In this document: piece after piece, positions 48,201 through 59,603 of the stretch
Position numbering within the stretch: the stretch's first letter is position 1
Layout of the letters: every line of letters begins with the position of its first letter
DNA from: Laguncularia racemosa
Lineage: Eukaryota; Streptophyta; Magnoliopsida; Myrtales; Combretaceae
DNA length: 64,000 nt
Assembly: GCA_037954665.1 (NCBI GenBank)
Contig: JBBMOL010000057.1
Location: forward strand, 1,984,001 to 2,048,000
Direction: 5' to 3'
The notes under the pieces: generated by a model
Told to the model about the DNA's origin: nothing
The model's input: the letters and a program-made list of their open reading frames with translations, nothing else
Databases searched by the model: none
Made by a program: the position numbers and the translations under genes

Positions 48201-49802
48201 GCAATTGCTTTATTTTTTACATTTAGAAAAAGGGAATTAAGTTTTCAAGCCTAAATGACAAGTAATAGTACCCTTGCTATTTTTGATGCACATACAAAAA
48301 TTACCAATGGAATATTACCCGTCCTTAACACTATGATAAATAGATGGAGCTATTGGGCTTATGCTAAGGTTCTTAATACAAAGAGGGGAAAATTCACTAA
48401 AATATGTGTTCAAATGAATTTATTAACACCCTTAATCCATGTTGTTCATATATACTAACAAAGTTGATTAGTATTATATGAGGATATTAAAGTTCTATGC
48501 ATTATCAATAAACGTAAGAATCATTATAATTATAAAGAAGGATGCTCATTAAGATAGCAACAATAAGAATTCTTCATATTAAGGGGAAAGCCAGCATGAT
48601 GTTATAGTAAAAGAGAATTCAAGAGTTAAATACCAAATGAACTTCACTTAAACTAAGATAAGAGATGCATGGGAATGAGTTAAATGATAATTGTAGATGA
48701 GGGGGTTTAATAGGAGTAGTCACATGAGTATTACATAGGTACTATACTGCACAAGACTTTGGAGAAGTGATGTGGAGATGACACGTGATAGGATGACTAA
48801 ACAGAGAGTGACAAGGAGAAGGAATAGACAATCTTAGGAATCTTGAATGCACAAGTGATAGATAAGGGAGCTAAGGGGATCTTAAGTATCAACCTTACAA
48901 TTTCTAGGCAATGGAGGTCGTTCTTCACCTAAACTCTTATTTGATCTTTGAGAGCAGAGAATTCTCAGTGGAGTACTATTTCTTTTAATTGATGAGATGG
49001 AATTTGCTCATTTTTAAGGTTATCCTAATGAGCTTGTTATAGGCCAAAGGTTAATAGCCTTTCTCATAAGTGTATGAGCCTACCTAAAAAAAGTTGAATG
49101 TGGATGGACCAGTCTAATAATTCATGTTCTAAGCCCATAAGCTAATTCTTCCTTAGTCATCCCAATAATTAGGCCGGACTTACTAGGCCCTATTATCCAG
49201 TTCAATGACGTAAGCCAAATAATAAATGGGTTTAACCTAATATATTTATGTAATAATTTCAACCATCTACATTTTTGCCCCCCGACCAAAATTCTTGGGA
49301 TGGAGTCAAAGTATTTTGTGCATTAATTGCATATAATGAATAGCTAGGCCGTAGCTCGATGCATAAGTGCTATAAAGTAGTAGCACTACTATCAAGCATG
49401 CTCCCATAGTTTATGAATTTATTTTATAGATGGATAATAGTGTATGAGTTTAGCATCGATGTTGTAAATTTATTTATTGTATATATTTCAGTGCACAAAC
49501 TCACAACACTGCTTAATTGTGCACGTCGCTTTAAACTACCAAAGTAACATTGCCCCTTGTTAAGTAAATCTCTCTCTCTCTCTTTAAATGCTTAAGACAA
49601 TGTCATGACTGGAAGTTTTATTTCTTGTAATGTGTGTTCTTGATGTTGTATCGAATGAAGAAACCATGGGTTGTATACCTGCAATCATCTACATCTTCTT
49701 TTCTACTCGAAAACTATCATAACAGAAAGGATAATTTTTTCAAATCTTTTCTAATTCTTCACTTGGCTAAATACATCTTAACAATAATTTACTTTCCCAT
49801 TC
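42277..49802. other. long AT-rich intergenic region, no gene recognised
   Basis: About 7.5 kb. The first ~130 bases are the likely promoter of the LEA_2 gene. Poly-A/T tracts lie near 42456 and 47460, an (AT)n run at about 43603-43618, ACAT repeats at about 46800-46815 and a CT repeat at about 49570-49583. A copia-LTR-like stretch lies at 46170-46391 and a polypurine-like tract at 49272-49283. ORFs are short and match no family I know. Confidence 0.55.
46170..46391 (+). repeat. possible solo copia-type LTR
   Basis: It starts TGTTAAATCTC. It has TATAAATAG (about 46291) and an AATGAAAGATATTTCT-like leader, and ends TTCTTATCA, as many plant copia LTRs do. The flanks (ATTGA / ATTCC) do not form a clean duplication, so this is tentative. 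Confidence 0.25.
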
Positions 49803-50017
49803 TAATATATCCCAATAAATATTGAACCCAACTTTATATATTAATAAGATCTTCATAATTTATTAATTACTAAATTTAAACCATTGAGCTCTATCTTCTT
49901 TCATTCATATGATCAACTATATATATGTATATGCATCCATTTACTTCCCTTCTGTCAAGTCTAATTTTTTATTTTCCATTCTTAATCCGATCTATACTAG
50001 ATCCTATGCTTATCTAA
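49803..50017. repeat. left copy of a ~160-215-bp duplicated sequence
   Basis: It shares with 51987-52137 the string starting TCTAATA, then CAATAAATAT, TTAATAAGATCTTCA, CATTGAGCTCTATCTTCTTT and TGCATCCATTTACTTCCCTT. The two copies are in direct orientation and now separated by the LTR-like block. Confidence 0.75.
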
Positions 50018-51985
50018 TGTAGACCCCCGACTTGAGTTAGGAATTTCGTTTTGTTTTGGAGTCGTCACCCAACTGTGGTTGAGAAATATTAAATTAGGAC
50101 TAATTGAGCAGATCAATCCTAATTTGGACCACTGGTCAGCGTAATTTCCTCTTTTCGTTTTTTTTTTTGTGAAAAGAGGAAAGGGAAAACCAAAGTTTTT
50201 GAGTTCGGAGGCTAACCTATTAAAACCCTAAGGTTACCACCCTAATCTCCTAAAATCTAAACCTTATCCAAAATGTCTTTTATTTATTTTTTTTGTTGTC
50301 TTTTTATTGTGTTTTTGAATAACCTATTCTAAGAAAATGATTTTTGTTCTTTTTAAGATTGCCTCAAATGGGTGCCTACGTACTTGTTATTCAGGATCAA
50401 ACGGGTCGTAGTTCGCTTTTCCTGAAAAACTTTAATGTGTTGGTGATTTTTAATTATAAAATTTCTTTTAATTTATGTTTTTATCATCTTAGTATTTTTC
50501 TAAAAAAATCCAAGCCTAAGCTTGATCATTTGATTTTTTTGAAAAAATAATAATTTTAAGGAAAAATCAATTTTGGATTTATTTGAGAAAATGATTTTTC
50601 TAAGTGATAAAAATTTCATTTTTTCTATTTTTCAACCCATTTCTACTATTATAATTTTTTATTGATTTTTTTATAATTTTTATTGAAAAATTTTCTCCTA
50701 TATTATTTATCTATCCTAAACTAAAACCTAAATTTTACTATTTTTTTCTAATATATATTTTTATCATTTTCTTTATATATTTTTATATTATTATTATTTA
50801 TCATTATAATTATTTATTCTTATTATTATTCATCGTAAATTAAATCCCAAAAAAACTAATCTAAATTCTAATATATTTTTATTTTTGAATTATAAATAAC
50901 AAGTAAATAAATAAAGAAATTCGAAAAAAAATAATTAAAATAACTAAATAAACAAATAAGACATAAATAAATAAAATAAAAATAGAAAATAAAAAAATCC
51001 GACTTACCTGGATCCGGGTCGATGCGCGGGTCAAAGCGGTCGGGTCAGATCGAGTCGATCGGTCACGGCGGCTGGGAGTGCTCGTTGATGGCATTCCGGC
51101 GGCCCTTTTTGTTGAATAAGGGGCGTTTATGAAGCTTCCGAGGATGAGGAACCTAAGACCGGTGGTGGTTGTGGTCGAAAACCTCCCCAGGCGGCGCTGA
51201 TCAGCGGTCGTGCTTGAGAACTTCGGCGAAGCTCCAATCTCACTTATTTTCTCTCTTTTCTCACTTTTGATCTGTGCTTATGCTTACTGCCTTTATCTTC
51301 TATTTATAGCCGTAAGGAATCGAGCTGGATAAGCTCGGATTTCCTCCGATTGAAGCAAATCGGATTTCAGTTACAACCCTCCTCTGATTTGTGTAAATCC
51401 ATTAATTTGTTGCGATTTGATTCTAATTGGATGATGTTTATCCTATTTCTGTTGAATATTTGCTGGATTTGTACAAAAAAATCGAATCAAAATGGTCGAA
51501 ATTTGATTTTTCCTCGCCGGCGACGATTTCGAACGAAGGTTGAAGATGATCATGCGCCCAGCGCGTGCGCCCGTTCCAACCAATCAGCTGCTAACATGTG
51601 TCCTAGGCGATGAAAAAAAAATGCAAAACGTGAATTCTGCCTCCCTCGCGTTTCGAACCTGCGACTTGACCCCCTCCCGCCTGCACCAGGCCGTGGTTCG
51701 GACCAGCTGGGCTAGCCCACTTACTTAATTTTTTTATTTTCACAATTTGCATATATGCAATGCGATTTTTTTATTTTTTGTATTTTTTTGAAATTTCAAA
51801 AAATTTGTAAAAATTATTTAATCCTTTTTATTGCCATTTTTGCAATTATTTTCCAAAATTGATGTATTTTTCCTATTTATTTTATTTTTTGAATGTTTTT
51901 CTTATTTTTGCTAAATTAGAAAAATAAGAAAAAAATGGTAATTATTTATTATTGATTATTAGGGCAAAAATGAAGTATTTACACA
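50018..51985 (+). repeat. long LTR-like block (~1.97 kb), probable solo LTR
   Basis: It begins TGTAGACCCCCGAC and ends near TATTTACACA. TCTAA lies just before it (50013-50017) and one base after the end (51987-51991), as an imprecise target duplication. The interior is non-coding: a T/A-rich middle, a GC-rich patch (51000-51200), TATA-like TCTATTTATAG (about 51298-51308) and a second GC-rich patch (51540-51720). The patch includes a minus-strand tRNA-like A box (51703-51714) and B box (about 51649-51659). No internal coding region is attached, so it may be a solo LTR of a long-LTR Ty3/gypsy family. Confidence 0.5.
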
Positions 51986-51986
51986 T

Positions 51987-52137
51987 TCTAATAATCCTCA
52001 ATAAATATCAAATCCAACTTCACAAATTAATAAGATCTTCAGAATGCATTAATTACAAAATTTAAATCATTGAGCTCTATCTTCTTTCATTCATACGATT
52101 GACTATATATGTATGTGCATCCATTTACTTCCCTTCT
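51987..52137. repeat. right copy of the duplicated sequence
   Basis: Direct-orientation partner of 49803-50017. The LTR-like block lies exactly between the copies, consistent with insertion at the start of the second copy of an older tandem duplication. It runs straight into the LARP1 fragment. Confidence 0.7.
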
Positions 52138-52149
52138 TGCTTCTAGACC

Positions 52150-52305
52150 AATTAATTCATAGCTATAAAACCTGAAAAGGCACTCTAGTCCATAATTGTA
52201 ATTAGCAGCTGCATCTTCAAGTGCAAGTTTCCGAAACTCATCATACATAGAGGGTGCGAACATGCTCTTAAGGAAGTATGACCAAAATCTGTACAATGTG
52301 TTCAT
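52150..52305 (-). pseudogene. gene fragment: LARP1 DM15 region
   Basis: The minus strand encodes MNTLYRFWSYFLKSMFAPSM, then YDEFRKLALEDAAANYNYG and LECLFRFYSYEL. This matches the C-terminal DM15 repeats of plant La-related protein 1, an RNA/cap-binding regulator of translation. About 50 codons are present, followed by unrelated sequence. No other LARP1 exon was seen, so this is an isolated fragment. The homology call is from recognised motifs and was not searched. Confidence 0.7.
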
Positions 52306-53758
52306 TTCCTCACTACAACCAATTCCCTACTTGCAATATTAACACTCCTCTTCTCCGATCCCTCATTCAAGTTTTTTTTTTTTGTTTTAACCACAAGATC
52401 GTAGTGTAGCCACCCGTGACGTTCGTCGATCTCGTTTTGATAACTGGAATTGCTTCACCGGCCGCTGCAAGTTCGATCATGGGATAGAGACGTTGCAGGT
52501 TCGATTCTTGTTTCGGTAATCGTAGTCGCATCACTAGACGCTGCAGGTTCGAAGGTGGTCTGATAGAGGTTCTTTAAGTTTAGGAACAATGCCGATGACA
52601 TGATTCATGGATTGACAATGCTACTACATATACTTTCTTCATGTGGCCTGATAAATCGGCGAAGGTTTCTCTTTTTTTTTTTTAATTTTGAGTTCGCAAC
52701 ACACTTGCCTCGCCTCGCCGGAGAAAGGGTGTAGTTTGCCGAATATCTTGTGCTACCGATACTTGTAGCTTTATCGACTCCTCGCTAGAGGACTTGCTTA
52801 CTGGGTAGAGAGTGTAATTTATGGATCCTATCTGTTGTGCCCATCAGGTTTTTCTTGTCCTATTAATTTAGCGTATCTTCGTTACTCTCTAAAGTGTTTC
52901 TCCTCTGTCTTTATTGTTTGAATGTAGATATATGTTTCAAGATTTGGCGTCATGCAATATATTGTGGCCTTACAGAACTGAGCCAAGTGTGTTTTTCCAA
53001 GGAAACTGTGTAGCAGATGATTATAATCTCTAAAATCGCAACCAGTTCTTTGCATTATTTTTATACAGATGCCTTGCCCAGCTAGAGAAATCTTCTCTTT
53101 ACTCTCAGTATAAATTTCCAGGTTGTTGGGACGGCAAACAGGATAGGAGATCGATCACAAGGGCTAGCAATCTGAAATTTACAGTACCTTTACGTTAACC
53201 TTCTTAACACAGATAGCTCGTAAAAAAAAAAAAAAAAAAAGCCAAAGTGCCTCTAGCAAGATGGTTTGCACTTGCGCTAAAAGTGAGACAAATTCAAGAT
53301 CAGCTGCGAGGAAGTATGCTTAAATCATTCAAAAGCTTGGTTTTCCTGCGAAGTTAAAGGATTTTAAGATCCGGGACATTGTTGACTCTTGTGATGTTAG
53401 ATTTCCTATTAGGCTTGAAGTTCTTGCACACTCCCATGGTGCCTTTTCTAGTAAATATTGTTTCAACTGTCAATCTGGATTGCAAGTTGGAATTAAAAGC
53501 CATTGCGTTGCAAGCTCGAAATGCATAATACAACCCGAGGCGTTTTGCTACTATTATCATCAGAATAAGGAAACCTAACATTACGAATTGATCCCAGCGA
53601 AGAACGGACGTCACGAATTGGGCCTTTTTGAAATCCTCCTCTTCTTTTAACCCGAGAACTAATGCCAGCCTTTTTTAATTAAAAAAAAAAAAAATCAGTC
53701 GTGGCACAAAATCCTTATTTTCTTGAATATACTAATCATTTTTGTCATCAAGGCTTTG
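52306..53758. other. no gene recognised; possible further fragments
   Basis: Mixed composition. The words GCTGCAGGTTCGA and CGCTGCAAGTTCGA recur near 52462, 52492 and 52538. A poly-A run of about 19 at 53222-53240 could be the tail of a retroposed sequence. A minus-strand ORF at 53354-53614 (86 codons) matches nothing I recognise. Confidence 0.5.
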
Positions 53759-53944
53759 ACTTAGGATGTCGAAGTGAAGCATGAAGCTAGGTATAATGCC
53801 TTTACGACGGGATGTCTGAAGTTCGAGAATATTGTCATAATGTGGGGATTCTCACCCAATCTAAAGGCGAAGGAGATCAAGGATTGCATCTCCAAAGTCT
53901 TCGGTCCGTCCTCTATCGCTTTCGTCTACCACCTAGATGAAAAT
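53759..53944 (+). pseudogene. gene fragment: PARN-like poly(A)-specific ribonuclease
   Basis: The reading frame gives VKHEARYNAFTTGC and then FENIVIMWGF, KAKEIKDCISKVFGPSS and VYHLDE. The first block resembles the HEAGYDAxxTG motif of PARN deadenylases, but the Asp reads Asn here. The second resembles a downstream part of plant PARN-like proteins. The exons that should lie between are missing, so two distant parts are fused. A tRNA-like sequence follows at once. Confidence 0.55.
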
Positions 53945-54050
53945 AGCTCAATTGGATAGATAAGGAGCTAGTTGCAATTGAGGTCATAGGTTCGACCCAG
54001 ATCGTGTAGGGGTGTGTGACTACGCGTCCTCTTCCCGTTGCTTCATCGAC
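53945..54050 (+). repeat. tRNA-like (SINE-like) sequence with A and B boxes
   Basis: TAGCTCAATTGG (about 53945-53956) fits the pol III A box and GGTTCGACCC (about 53989-53998) fits the B box. The stem pairing is poor for a real tRNA, so a tRNA-derived SINE head is more likely. No clear tail or target duplication was seen. Confidence 0.4.
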
Positions 54051-54074
54051 TCACAAACTTTTCTCGCTGACCAT

Positions 54075-54279
54075 TAGGAAACAACTACCATAAAAGGCTT
54101 CCACCTGCACCGCCTCCTTTCTTTGTCGAGTTCAGGAGGGTCCTGTAAACAGTGCTAAGTAGTTTGTCGCGGATTGAAGAATTGTAGCCAGGGTCATTAG
54201 CAGATACCCCAAATTCAGCAAATAAAACTGGCATTCCTAAATATCTTTCAGCATCTGTTATGTGGGCTTCCATCCATGA
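54075..54279 (-). pseudogene. gene fragment: endo-1,4-beta-mannanase (GH5), C-terminal exon part
   Basis: The minus strand reads FSESWMEAHITDAERYLGMP, then VLFAEFGVSANDPGYNSS, IRDKLLSTVYRTLLNSTKKG and GSLLW. The AEFG block carries the GH5 nucleophile Glu position of plant mannan endo-1,4-beta-mannosidases, secreted wall-loosening enzymes. A TAG follows GSLLW where relatives continue with Gln, then LFPNG resumes. No other exon was found nearby, so it is a fragment. Confidence 0.7.
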
Positions 54280-54929
54280 TTCGGAGAACTAGAGATGTAC
54301 ATCGGATATAGTTTGTGAAATCATATAGTATTGAAATGGCAACTAAAGAACCAGCAACTTAAAGTTGCAAGAATAGGAATCTGTAGATGAGATTGCCATG
54401 TAAGCTGAGCTTGACATATTCTTGTAAGGTCCGATGGTATCTTCTTCCGTATAGGAGTGGGAACACGGTACCCTTTGCGTTTAATTCCTTTGTAGCCATC
54501 ATTGCTCTCATACATTTAGACTTTTATTTAGATTTTAATTTTTGAACCATTTGGTTTACACTTGTTTGGTCAAATGCATATTCAATCTCATAAGTTATGA
54601 GATAGCTCCTTATTTATTTATTTGTTTTTTTTTTCTTTACAAGCTCTATCTCGCCATTAGCAACACCGTGAATCAATGGGAAAGGGCGTAGAAATAATCA
54701 AGCAAAAAGACTTTTTGGTGCACTTAGATAGACATTCATCACCAATCTTGAGTCCCTGTGATATGTGGTTAGATGAGACTATCTCTAAAGATACTTTTTG
54801 GGATAAGATCAAGTATTGAGAGCTCTGCGCAACAACTCGCACTAATGTATGCTTCGCTTCATTGGATGCAAGCCTCACACTAGCTCGAGAGATACCATCA
54901 ACATAAATTCAATCCTGCGCTTTAGGAAT
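54280..54929. other. no gene recognised
   Basis: A minus-strand ORF at 54657-54878 (73 codons) reaches the start of the PMD remnant and matches nothing known to me. The rest is non-coding. Confidence 0.45.
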
Positions 54930-57495
54930 GAAGGAAGAGAACTTCCTCTCTCCATTACTCAATTTGCATTCCTTAGACAACCACCCTCCAAGTGGAAATC
55001 TTAGGTACAACATATCATCTCAAAGTCAAAGTATGCAACTCTTTTGGAAAAGGTTAATATCTTTCATGCCATCACTACTTCCACCCACTTATGGTTCCCA
55101 CATATGAGCGAGTTGGAAATGTGGCAAGTGATAATCTATCAATGGAGTACTCAAACTCACACATTCATCACTTTTTAGGGGGAAATCACCCCAGCACTTG
55201 AGAGGATGTGGTTCTTTTCCTAAACTTGACTAATTTTGGGTAAACCAATATCACCTCTATTAAAGTGTCTTATAAGAAGCATAGTTTTCAAGTATCCTTA
55301 TTAGATGCCTTGAAGGCTACTCGCAACGACAAAAGGAAGTCGTTCTTCTCTTCCTAGCTTGCATACTTTTTTAAGGAGTCAAGAAAAGACAAACCTCTGA
55401 TTTTTAGCTCAATTCTTAGATAGGAGTAAGCATTCTCATCCATTCTCAAGTGTACCCTTATAGTTGTGTACTTATGCCCTTCTCTTCTTTTTTTTTCCTT
55501 GTCGTTTCTGCAGGTTTGAACTTATAGCTTTTGTAGCATATTAGCTATCCTTGTTTATGTTCCCTGATAAACCGGAAGAAGGTGTGAGCCCCCAATTGTT
55601 TTCCATAGCCATACGAATTGCTCAAGGTAAGTGTTGCACATTAGGTCTCTTTTACTTGGGCTCTTTATATCAGTGCTTGGATCTGTACCACAAGGCTTTC
55701 ATTCGTTCAAAAGGCTGCAATGTGAACATGTTACATGTAGAATTAGTATTCCTCTAAATCTTCTTTTGTGAGCAATTTCAGAAACACTTTACTCTTCCTC
55801 TTGATAATATTAGATCCAACCTTGCTCTTCCTAGAGCATGGGCTTAGGTTAAAAGAGCCATTGAGCATGCACTCCTGCAGTTTATGGACATTGAGCGTGA
55901 ATGTACATTTCACCCTTATGTGAAACAACTTGTCGATTATGAAGATAGGAGCTAATTATATCCTTCAAGCTTAAAATATGAGGTAACTTTAGTAGATAAA
56001 CGTAAGAGTCACCACAATTTTGAGGCAATATTTAATTGATGGTGTACTCTAAGGAGTCTACCTTCCCTCTTAGACAACAAAGACTTCTCTAAGTGCTATC
56101 TGAAGCAAAGGGTTGTAGCACATTCTCCTTATAGGGTTACATGCCAGTTTAGCTTTGACTAAGGGGTACCTTGCATGACTAACATTATTAAAAACTTCAA
56201 GTCGTGCTGTCGATCACTCTTGCCAGGTGACTTCAGAAATATTCACCCAAAAGTGCATCAGCTATACTTTCCTTTTGCAAGTAGCTTTGAGGTTGCTTCT
56301 CTTGGTTGGTTAGCATATTGGTCGAATTGTTTGCAAAACTTTCGAGCATATGCTCTCACTTCAGTAGATGATACACTTCATATGCCTACTGTGTACCATT
56401 GGGAGTTTTGACTTAAATTACTGCCTAAGCCCAAACCTAAGCCAATTAGTGATGCCCGAGAAGCTATTGAACAGGTGGATTAGCAATTGGCATCTTTTGC
56501 TGATGTGGGATTAAGGAGATCCTGTAAGAATAAATGCTCATTTCCTCCATTAGAAGATGGTAGATGGGTTAAGAGTGCCTTTATTCAAGAGGTAGCATCC
56601 TTGTATGTTTCTTGTTATTATGTATGTGTGGGTATTCTTTTTCACTAACCTCCCTTGTCTATTATGTATGTGCAAGTTAAGACGGGCTCTGAAGTTCGCT
56701 CTAGCACTTCTGATGATTCGATGGCCATTTCAATTCAAGTCAATGATGATAAAGACTTAGTGAATTATGTGGAATCACCGGTTGAAGACAACATGGGCGA
56801 TAATAATGACATTTAAGAGTTGCATGACTCTATTAGAGTTAAAGCAATTACTACTAATATTGATGAGCAAGTCATAGAGATAGGCAAAGGTAATGATAAC
56901 ACCAATGTCAGCGATCATGTCAATGCCCTGCTTTGCTTAAGTACATATGAAGATGAGTTGTATGTAGCCCCTATTGATATCTTTCCTCCTCCAATTGCTA
57001 TGATGTCTCCCCGAGACAAGGAGGCAACTTCAAGGATCTATGCTACGTTATAGGAGACTACATCCTTTTGAGGGCTTACCGTGCCTTCTTGTTTATTAGA
57101 ATCATTGAAGACTCTTGATGCTATGGACAGAGACTTTTAGGTCGAGTCCCTCGTGTTAAGGGCTGAGCTAGTTTACACTATGGTGAAGATGTTGGGGGAG
57201 ACCACGTTATTACTAAAGAGGCTTTGAAATTCCTCGGCAGAGGTAGAAATTGAGGAATTGATTAAGTGTGTTAAGGGAGCCAACCTTTTGAGATTCAAAA
57301 TTAACAGTTTAAAGCCTATTACTGCTAAAGCCAAGAGACTATTGAGCTATTATACTATCAAGAGACAACATAATGAACTGATAAGTAAAGTGTGGGAATT
57401 ACAATAAGCAGTTAAAGCAATCAATCTTCAGATGAAGACACTTTTAGGAGATATAGACCTTAAGTCCTCAGTAGGCTTAGATTGTCTTCCTTAGT
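54930..57495 (+). pseudogene. plant mobile domain (PMD, 'aminotransferase-like') ORF, degenerate
   Basis: Stop-broken plus-strand reading gives blocks typical of plant mobile-domain proteins. These are LLEKVNIFHAI..THLWFPHM (about 55040-55110), FITF.GEITPALERM (about 55180-55215), MFMFPDKPEEGVSPQLFSIA (55551-55610), LGLFYLGSLYQCLDLYHK (about 55650-55705) and SLGWLAYWSNCLQNFRAY (about 56290-56350). An acidic, low-complexity tail follows (about 56690-57050), then a probable coiled coil with KPITAKAKRLLSYYTIKRQ (about 57315-57375). There are more than ten stops. PMD proteins occur as host genes and inside transposable elements. Here the ORF is antisense to the gypsy pol remnant just downstream. 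Confidence 0.65.
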
Positions 57496-58250
57496 TTATC
57501 ATAACTATACTCTTTGTTTTCACTCTAAAGCATTGTATTGGAATCAATAAGGTTATTTCTCTTTATTTTTCCTCTTTGCATAATCATTACTTATTCACTT
57601 ATACTTGCCATGAGTAATGCTAGTGACAATCACATAATTTATTTAAGTAATCATGTCATGCATCGGAGCAAAGCTGTTGTTTGCTAGCAATAATATGTTA
57701 AATGGTTGAAATGCTCAATCGCATTTAAGCAACAATAGTGGTGTTTATTGTATAGTTCAACACATTAGCATTAATGGTTAAGAGAGTATTTCCCAATACA
57801 TAACCATTTATTCTTTATTTCGAAATTGGTATATACATTTTTGTAGGCTAAGTATTTCATTGCACATTTTGGAGCGCTTACTTTGACCATATGACAACAA
57901 CGTAATATACATTTTTTTTTTTCATTACCGGCTAAGTATTTCATTGCACATTTGGGAGCACTTGCTTTGACCATGTAACAACAATATAAGAGGTGGTAGT
58001 TAATCATGTTTGTGCACTAAAGAGATAACTCTCTAACTTTGCAACGACAAAATAAGTAAATAGTAAAAAAAGCATTAAAAAGGCTTTAATAGTGCAACTA
58101 TGAAACTTTTTAATATATTGAAAATTGATGGGTGTAGTAACTTTATTAGTTGTTGGGTTCAGAAGCTTGAAGTAGCCATTATCATGAACTATAAAGGGGC
58201 CCTCCTACTTTGGTGTAAACTTCGATGCTATAATACCTCACCACATATGC
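57496..58250. other. spacer between PMD remnant and gypsy pol, with a duplication
   Basis: GGCTAAGTATTTCATTGCAC occurs at 57846-57865 and 57930-57949, and the similarity runs about 55 bp in both copies (direct repeat, 84-bp offset). The rest is AT-rich and non-coding. Confidence 0.55.
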
Positions 58251-58599
58251 TTTATAGTGCGAAGTACAATGTTGCCTTGCTGAAAGGACCATTTCTTAAC
58301 TAGATAATCATAAGCCACACATAACTGCTGTTGATAACTGGCAAGGTGATGCTTAGCGGTATCTCATCTCTCTTCTAGAGTTTCAAGATCGAGCATGTGT
58401 AGAGTATTTGGTTCTAACTTGACAATGATGGCCAATCTTACATATGGAATTAAGACTTCTATGGGCATCATCATTTTGCATCCATATACTAAAGAAAAGG
58501 GGGTGGCCTAAGTAGGGCTTCGTTTAGATGTCTTGTATGCCCATAGTGCCAATGGCAACTTGTCATGCCGTTCTTTATGATTTTCATGCATCATATGAC

Positions 58600-59400
58600 T
58601 AAGTACTTATAGAAGAGTTTTATTTGCTACTTTCGATTGGCTGTTTCCCTTTAGGTAGTAAGGTGTAGACTTCACATGATCGATGTTATAGGAATCTAAT
58701 AGTTGTTGTATGTGCAAGTTGATAAGGGGTATACCATTATTTGAAAGAATGCACTTTGGGATTCCAAAGTGGCATATGACATATTCTTTCATGAAGCTTG
58801 CCGCTACTTATCTTGTAGCTTTCTTTAACGAGATTACCTCTACCCTTTTAGTGAAGCAGTCTATACCTACCAAGATCCAAATGCATTCCCTAAATGGTGG
58901 ATATATGGAAAGGCCATGGAGTAATCAGGTTATGCAATGCAACAGTAGGGGCATGGATCGTATTCTCGTGTTGCTAGCACGCAACACACCTCCTAACAAA
59001 ATTTAATGTATCATTTTCCGTTGTAGGCCAGTAATACCTCAAGCTCAATAGGTGGTAGTACAACTTCCTTCCTTTTTGATGTTCTCCACCATCTTTGGAA
59101 TGGGCTTCAACTAGTACAATCTTCATTTTGGGTGGTGCCACAGACCTAAGGGGTTATCCCATAAATGATATCTTGTATAGCTGGTCCTCACCCATAATGT
59201 ACTTCCTTGCCTTGCGCTTCACTATGCAAGCATTAGTGTTATTCGTAGGCAAGGCGCCATTCTTCAAATAGTCTATATAAGGGCATCTCCAATCGTTGGT
59301 ATTCACCATGAAATTACATTCTCCTTGATTAGGAAGCTTAGAGAATTTTAGACAACCCATTTGCATTTGAGGAGCATCTTTGGCCATGGTTAGTTAGTAA
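58600..59400 (-). pseudogene. integrase region of the degenerate gypsy element
   Basis: Reading downward, the linker DWRCPYIDYLKNGALP (about 59260-59310) comes first. A zinc-region remnant RYYWP..VRRCVAC follows (about 58980-59040). Then comes a core piece with FGIPKCILSNNGIPL (about 58720-58770; the usual Asp of S-D-N-G reads Asn) and KSTPYYLKGNSQSKVANKT (about 58610-58670). Stops separate the pieces. Confidence 0.75.
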
Positions 59401-59603
59401 TACCCTATACACTATATGCGGCGACATTGGGGTGGGCCTTCTTCTTTACACCAAATTTTGTGGTATTTGTCAAACTTTAGATATGCTTGCCTTGCACAAA
59501 TACATCGCAATAAGATGCCTTCTAGACCTTTGAAGTATAAGATGCCATTAATGAGGATGAAAATTTTTAAGGTTACTACAGAAGCTACATTAGGGTACAC
59601 TAG

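Noticed and set aside
53354..53614. An 86-codon minus-strand ORF that loosely resembles an RNase H-type domain
   Set aside because: No catalytic residues or ordered motifs could be identified.
53945..54020. A tRNA gene
   Set aside because: A and B boxes fit, but D and T stems do not pair and no clear acceptor stem exists; SINE-like is the better call.
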